64,000 nt of DNA from Pacificoceanicola onchidii (GTDB taxonomy: Bacteria > Pseudomonadota > Alphaproteobacteria > Rhodobacterales > Rhodobacteraceae), in assembly GCF_004804335.1 (NCBI RefSeq), contig NZ_SRXY01000011.1:91001-155000 (forward strand), read 5' to 3'. Positions 63,962 through 64,000 of the stretch are shown piece by piece. The position numbers and the translations under genes were made by a program. The notes beneath the pieces are model-generated. The model saw nothing but the letters and a program-made list of their open reading frames with translations, searched no databases and was not told the origin of the DNA. Positions within the stretch are counted from its first letter, which is position 1; each line of letters opens with the position of its first letter.

Positions 63962-64000
63962 ATGGACAGACGCGCAAGCGGGGTGGAGACATGGGCCAAT
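63962..64000 (+). CDS. Start of a probable TRAP small membrane subunit (truncated by window end)
   Basis: ATG at 63962 opens a frame reading MDRRASGVETWAN up to the edge. DctQ-type small permeases often have a polar N-terminus of this kind before the first span, and the position after the binding protein fits. The RBS is weak (GGAG about 16 bases upstream), and an alternative ATG at 63991 in another frame has GTGGAG before it, so start and frame are uncertain. Confidence 0.4.
   Translation, partial: MDRRASGVETWAN

Noticed and set aside
1..64000. tRNA, rRNA, insertion sequences, integrases or prophage genes
   Set aside because: I looked for cloverleaf-like motifs, transposase DDE patterns and terminal inverted repeats with target duplications and found none that I could support.

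Overview
The window reads as GC-rich alphaproteobacterial DNA, most likely an extrachromosomal replicon (plasmid or chromid) of a marine Rhodobacteraceae (Roseobacter-type) bacterium. The evidence is a complete repABC replication/partition module at 42.3-45.9 kb with its two parS-like palindromes, many ABC and TRAP uptake systems, and the typical regulator families (IclR, GntR, LysR, HxlR, DeoR). No tRNA, rRNA, CRISPR array or insertion sequence was recognised.

Region 1 (1-18.3 kb, minus strand) is one open gene that runs off the left edge: at least 6,112 codons. It encodes a Sec signal peptide, an N-terminal globular part, about 44 tandem DUF11-type Ig-like repeats, an acidic Asp-rich calcium-binding-like stretch and a B-like domain. 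It looks like a giant surface or secreted adhesin-type protein. The repeats form higher-order duplications.

Region 2 (18.6-31.4 kb) holds a deoxyribose module (DeoR-type repressor, deoC, two-domain aldehyde dehydrogenase), a heme-binding ferric-reductase-like membrane protein, and a zinc-starvation regulon: a COG0523 GTPase and a small-membrane-protein/znuC/znuB/znuA operon. Both zinc units are preceded by the same 17-bp Zur-like palindrome. Between them lie an XRE/DUF2975 gene pair, a lipoprotein and an unexplained inverted-repeat element; an orphan hybrid histidine kinase follows.

Region 3 (31.5-42.2 kb) is a galactoside catabolic locus: an IclR regulator and MalK-type ATPase diverge from a binding protein, two permeases, a GH36 alpha-galactosidase and a GH42 beta-galactosidase in a tightly overlapped operon. 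A TauE/SafE exporter and a GntR regulator follow.

Region 4 (42.3-45.9 kb) is repABC, with a likely antisense ctRNA and attenuator between repB and repC. The base composition of the + strand appears to change from C-rich to G-rich here, as expected at a replication origin.

Region 5 (45.9-64 kb) is accessory: an MFS exporter, fumarylacetoacetase with a variant metallo-beta-lactamase-fold protein, a VapBC toxin-antitoxin pair, a KefB/KefG potassium efflux pair, a group of short-chain dehydrogenases with two Fe(II)-type oxygenases and small DUF1330/NIPSNAP proteins under LysR and HxlR control, a split transketolase, and the start of a TRAP transporter operon that is cut by the right edge.
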